A stretch of 64,000 nt of DNA from Limonium bicolor (lineage: Eukaryota > Streptophyta > Magnoliopsida > Caryophyllales > Plumbaginaceae), in NCBI GenBank assembly GCA_023374045.1, contig CM041783.1:94399298-94463297 (forward strand). Reading direction: 5' to 3'. The notes beneath the pieces are model-generated. The model was not told the origin of the DNA. It did no database searches and saw only the letters and a program-made list of their open reading frames with translations. Both the position numbers and the translations under genes were made by a program. This document shows, piece after piece, positions 60,399-64,000 of the stretch; within the stretch, counting starts at the first letter, position 1, and each line of letters starts with the position of its first letter.

Positions 60399-61362
60399 CC
60401 CATTCCCTACAGCCTTATACGAGTGCACGGAGAAAACCAGAAAATCACTCACACTCACCTCATCTCATTCTATTACAGTAATTCGCTCTCGTATTTCATT
60501 TCACTCCATTAATTCTCTAATTCACCCATTTCACTTATAATAACCTGCGTACATGTTTCACTCTTCGACCTCTCCATTTCTCCATTCACTAATCACGTCT
60601 CCGTGCTGTTATTACGTCCAACCTCTGTCAGATTTATTACCAGTTAATATGTCTGGCTAAGGAGGATTTGCTCCGGGCAAGGTTTTTAATTATGGTTTGT
60701 TAAGCTGTGTAATATATTTCTACCGGTCTAAATAATTTCAGTTTGTTACGATTAAAGTTTTGTTTCTCTCCCTTTTTAATAAATTTCATCGGTTTATTAA
60801 AAAGCCTTACTAAGTCTGTTTTTAATTTCATCGGTTAGAAACAGACGGGTTAATTAAGCCGTAAAACTGTAAGAACTTATTTTCATCGTTTAAGTTAATA
60901 CATGTTGCAAGAATAAAGCCTCATACTCCTCTGCCGTTTACAGGCTTTTGCTCGAGTTTTCATCGGACCTTGCATTACAGGTAAACGAGTTCTTAAGAGT
61001 TTTCATCGGACCTTAAGAAATTATAGGAATCTTGCTAAACTACTTTATTAAACCGGTAGAGTTAGCACAATTAATTAAATCATATTAACCTAAACCCGGA
61101 GTTCCATTTAATTCATCTGCACTCAGTAATTTAATCTGCTCTTTTAATTCTCTAAAAACAAGTCAATTAACTTCCCCCCTTTTGTGACAAGCTTAGGAAC
61201 TACTTTAGCTCGCTATAAGTCCCACGGTTTGACCCCGGCCGCTTCTGTCTACACTACTACGACCGGGTTTTAATTTGCAGCCCGACGGATATTTTGAGTA
61301 TTAATTTCTTTCTTTTAATAACTACACCTCTTCTAAATCACTCACGATAAATCCACTTTGCA

Positions 61363-61367
61363 GTTGC
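61363..61367. repeat. Target-site duplication GTTGC, right of D
   Basis: It matches 50412-50416. Confidence 0.93.
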
Positions 61368-64000
61368 AGTTGATTATACCCTGGTCAACGTCTGGTCAAA
61401 CAAAGTCCTAGAATAGGATTAACTGAGAGGGTTAATTTATGTTACCCTTATATAATGATTCTATTGAATCTTTTAACAAATCTCGTATTTGTTATTTCAT
61501 GTGAGGTTTTATTTCTTTTAATTACCTCATGATTTTATGTATAACTTATTTGTTATTCCTTTTTGATTTATTTATAAATCCTTTAATGTACATATATATA
61601 TTCATATATTCATGTACTATATTTGTTATTTATTTTAATTGTCTAAGTGACATGACAACTTATAGTTTTCTTAACTATATTTAAATGTCTTATAATGACA
61701 TAATATTCTTATAGTTTTCATTATTCCTCCTTTAACCCAAAAGTAATAATCATGGGTTACCTTTAAATTCCTTATAACTATATAAGTCATAGTTTAAACT
61801 TCATAACTCCTTTAATCAAAATTCTTTCTTTCTAATTCCTCCAAATATCCATGTAGGACCTATATTTATTTTAATCTAAATTCTTACTCTTATATTTTGG
61901 TTATTTACAAAACAACCACATAAATTCATAAACTTAATATTAAATTCTAATCTCATTATATTATAGAGTTTTAATTTCTTATTTAGTTAAATTACAAAGC
62001 CACCTCTAATATTTTGGTATATAGCTTTTGAATATTATAACTTTCTAAAATTACAACTTAGCCCCTTAAATTCTCGGCTTTAATAATTTATTTCTTATAA
62101 TTACAATCTAACCACAAAATCTTATAACCTTTACATAATGTCATGTAAACTATAGTTTTAATTTTAATTCTCCATAAATGCCGAATATATATAAATTCTT
62201 AAATTACCAAACTAACCCCAAAGTAATCCGGCTTTGTCATTTATCTTTCCTTAATTACATTTTCATCCCAAAACTTTATAATAGTTTCTTAATAACTTAT
62301 AAACTATAGTCTAAATATTTAATTCCTTAAAATTTCGAAAGTGAATCTAATAATTCTCTTAATTATGAATTCACCCACTAATAAATTCCAAACTTTCTTA
62401 ACAACTTTTATAAATTACATAATAGCCCAAAACTTTATAAAGTGTTACTTTAGCACATGTTTAAATTATCTAAAATTCATAAACTTAATTCCTAACCTTA
62501 TATTATATCATATATATTCCAAGAATACCCTTAACTCTCGGTTTTTATAATAAACACACTAAACTTTGTAAAAATTACGTTTAAACCACATAACTTAATT
62601 AATTAGCCATTTAAGCTCTAATAAAATATTTTTAACTCACCAAACTTTATGATATAAGTTTATATACCTAAGTAGGTCATTAATACCTATTTAACACTAA
62701 AACAATCCGGCCATATTTATTTAGTGACCATATAGTATATAAAAGTGGATTTATATGTCATAATAACTATACATAAATTCATATGAGTCATATATGTAAA
62801 AATTATTGTAATGTCTTATATTGATTCTTAGCTTAAAATTAAGCATTTTTGCCCTTGATAATTCGGCCTTAATTTATTTGTAACATAAGTAAATTTTATG
62901 ACACAAAAATGTGTCTTAAGGTAAATATTTTCTATATATGTTATAGATTATATTTTTGGCATATAATACCATATAGTTTCGGTTTTATATAACCTAGGAG
63001 ATGTACATAATTTTTGTATAATTTTTAGAAGCTTAACAAAGCTTATAACATAAAGGTTTACTTAGTAAACTTACTTCTTAACAAAGGTGGTTAAGTGCTT
63101 GAACTCTTCTTGAATCTCCAAGCTTTCTCCAAGGTAATATTGATGCTCCACTTCGGTTATATGCAAGTGGTGAAGGAGTTTTAGGAGTTAGATCTTGAAT
63201 AAAGATCTTAAGTAGATTTGTAAGTAGTTTTACAAGAATTTACCTTAAGCTTTTTCTCCTTATATTTTCGTCTCACCAAAGGTAGATGAAGAACAAACTT
63301 TCCTTCATGAAAATGAAGAAGAAAAGAGTCTTAGAAAAAGTAGAACTTGGTTACACATAAAAATGTGCTTTAAGGATTTACAAGCATTAAAACTACCTTA
63401 AGATAACCTTGAGATGCTCCTTGGTTTAATGTTGGTTTGGACAACCTCCTTGGAGAACTAAATGATGCCGAACTCTTGTTGTTATGCTAGGAAGAGTTTT
63501 GCTTCAAGGTTTGACAAGAAATGCTAGGAAATTACCTTAAAGATGAAGATAGAAGTTAAAACTCCATTAATGGACTTAAGAGCTTCAAAGGAAGAAGATG
63601 AAGCAAGAAGAGAGAGCTAGGTAGCTTACCAATTCGTGGATGAAGAAGGCAAGGAGAAGAATGAGACTCACGAATTGTATAAGGTAAGAAAATGCATTTG
63701 GAATTTGATTTTTGCTTTGTCAATTTTTTAATGTCAAATGACTTTACTTTTCCTTAGTTTATTACATGGTTTATTGGCTCAATAAATGCCCATGTTCTCT
63801 GCATAATTTCGTGCATGTGGTGTGTGACAAGGCAATAGTTGGAAAGAACATGATTGTGAGCTAGAAGACAAGGTAATTTAGGTAAGTTATTCTTTTGATT
63901 TTTCTAAGTTAGGCTTGTCTTCTTCCTCCCTTGTAGAGTCACGAATTCAAGGGTAAAATGGGGTGTCTTAATTGACATTGAAGAGCCAAGGAAAGCATGT
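61368..64000 (-). repeat. C 5' LTR, second part (cut by window end)
   Basis: It continues at AGTTGATTATACCC exactly where 50416 left off and matches 34640-37290 with few differences. AT-rich to about 63050, then purine-rich. About 0.9 kb of the LTR should lie beyond the window. The open frame at 62341-62550 recurs at 35610-35819 only because the LTRs are duplicates. Confidence 0.93.

Larger units (their letters stand above)
50417..61362 (+). mobile_element. D: rearranged Athila-type Ty3/gypsy element (10.9 kb)
   Basis: The element is bounded by TG...CA LTRs of 1732 and 1776 bp with the duplication GTTGC. Order: 5' LTR, Asp primer site within a tRNA copy, partial second LTR (52232-52873), gag-protease on the minus strand (52874 to about 55384), RT-RNase H-integrase on the plus strand (55405-58462), spacer with three PPT-like runs, PPT, 3' LTR. 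The gag inversion and extra LTR part are not the normal plan. LTRs are near-identical, so insertion is recent, although the coding region is broken. Confidence 0.93.
59587..61362 (+). repeat. D 3' LTR (1.78 kb)
   Basis: Near-identical to 50417-52148 apart from about 44 bp extra in the hairpin array, single-base indels (for example near 60466) and a few substitutions. TATA box at 60391-60398. Confidence 0.95.
33424..64000 (-). mobile_element. C: Tekay-type Ty3/gypsy chromovirus (5' LTR split by D and cut by the window end)
   Basis: Minus-strand order: 5' LTR (49197-50416 plus 61368-64000 and beyond), initiator-Met primer site, gag, captured AlkB segment, protease, RT, RNase H, integrase, chromodomain, internal stem-loop/PPT, spacer, 3' stem-loop/PPT, tandem 3' LTRs. 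Domain order, chromodomain, primer type and LTRs of about 4.7 kb place it with Tekay/Del chromoviruses. It is inserted in B's leader; GGACG at 33419-33423 is the candidate left target duplication, untestable because the right end is outside. Confidence 0.9.

Overview
The window is a block of nested LTR retrotransposons from a flowering plant; the species cannot be named from sequence alone. The plant origin rests on a Ty3/gypsy chromovirus of Tekay/Del type (initiator-Met tRNA primer site, LTRs over 4 kb, chromodomain), an Athila-type element (Asp tRNA primer site, FMDD reverse transcriptase), and AT-rich methylation-decayed DNA. I see no intact host gene, rRNA or CRISPR. The only host-derived coding sequence is an AlkB-type dioxygenase copy carried inside one retrotransposon. 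All element names below are local labels.

Layout. E1 (1-5189, + strand): tail and 3' LTR of a Tekay-like element that runs off the left edge, inserted in the LTR of B. B (- strand): 3' LTR in two pieces (5190-6482 and 24695-28059) and a decayed internal region (28060-33423). A (6483-24694, - strand): complete insertion into B's LTR with target duplication GTATA, 4.3-kb LTRs and a non-coding internal region that holds a further LTR (13272-17048, + strand). C (33424 to beyond 64000, - strand): Tekay chromovirus inserted just upstream of B's decayed gag start, with readable gag, protease, RT, RNase H, integrase and chromodomain, plus the AlkB segment between gag and protease. Its 3' LTR is a tandem of two truncated LTR copies. 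D (50417-61362, + strand): Athila-type element inserted in C's 5' LTR with target duplication GTTGC. D is rearranged: gag-protease is inverted relative to RT-integrase, and its 5' leader holds a 68-nt copy of tRNA-Asp followed by a partial second LTR.

Inferred order of events: B first; then E1, A and C into B; the 13.3-17.0 kb LTR into A (or carried along with it); D into C last. A and D have nearly identical LTR pairs but broken or absent coding capacity, so both were probably moved in trans.

Most notable: (1) the AlkB capture in C; (2) the near-complete tRNA-Asp copy and gag inversion in D; (3) a covarying stem-loop joined to the polypurine tract, present twice in A, B and C; (4) arrays of 72-73 bp palindromic units at one fixed LTR position whose palindrome sequence has been replaced between related LTRs, with a comparable GC-rich array upstream of the TATA box in the unrelated Athila LTR; (5) conserved covarying hairpins near the LTR ends.
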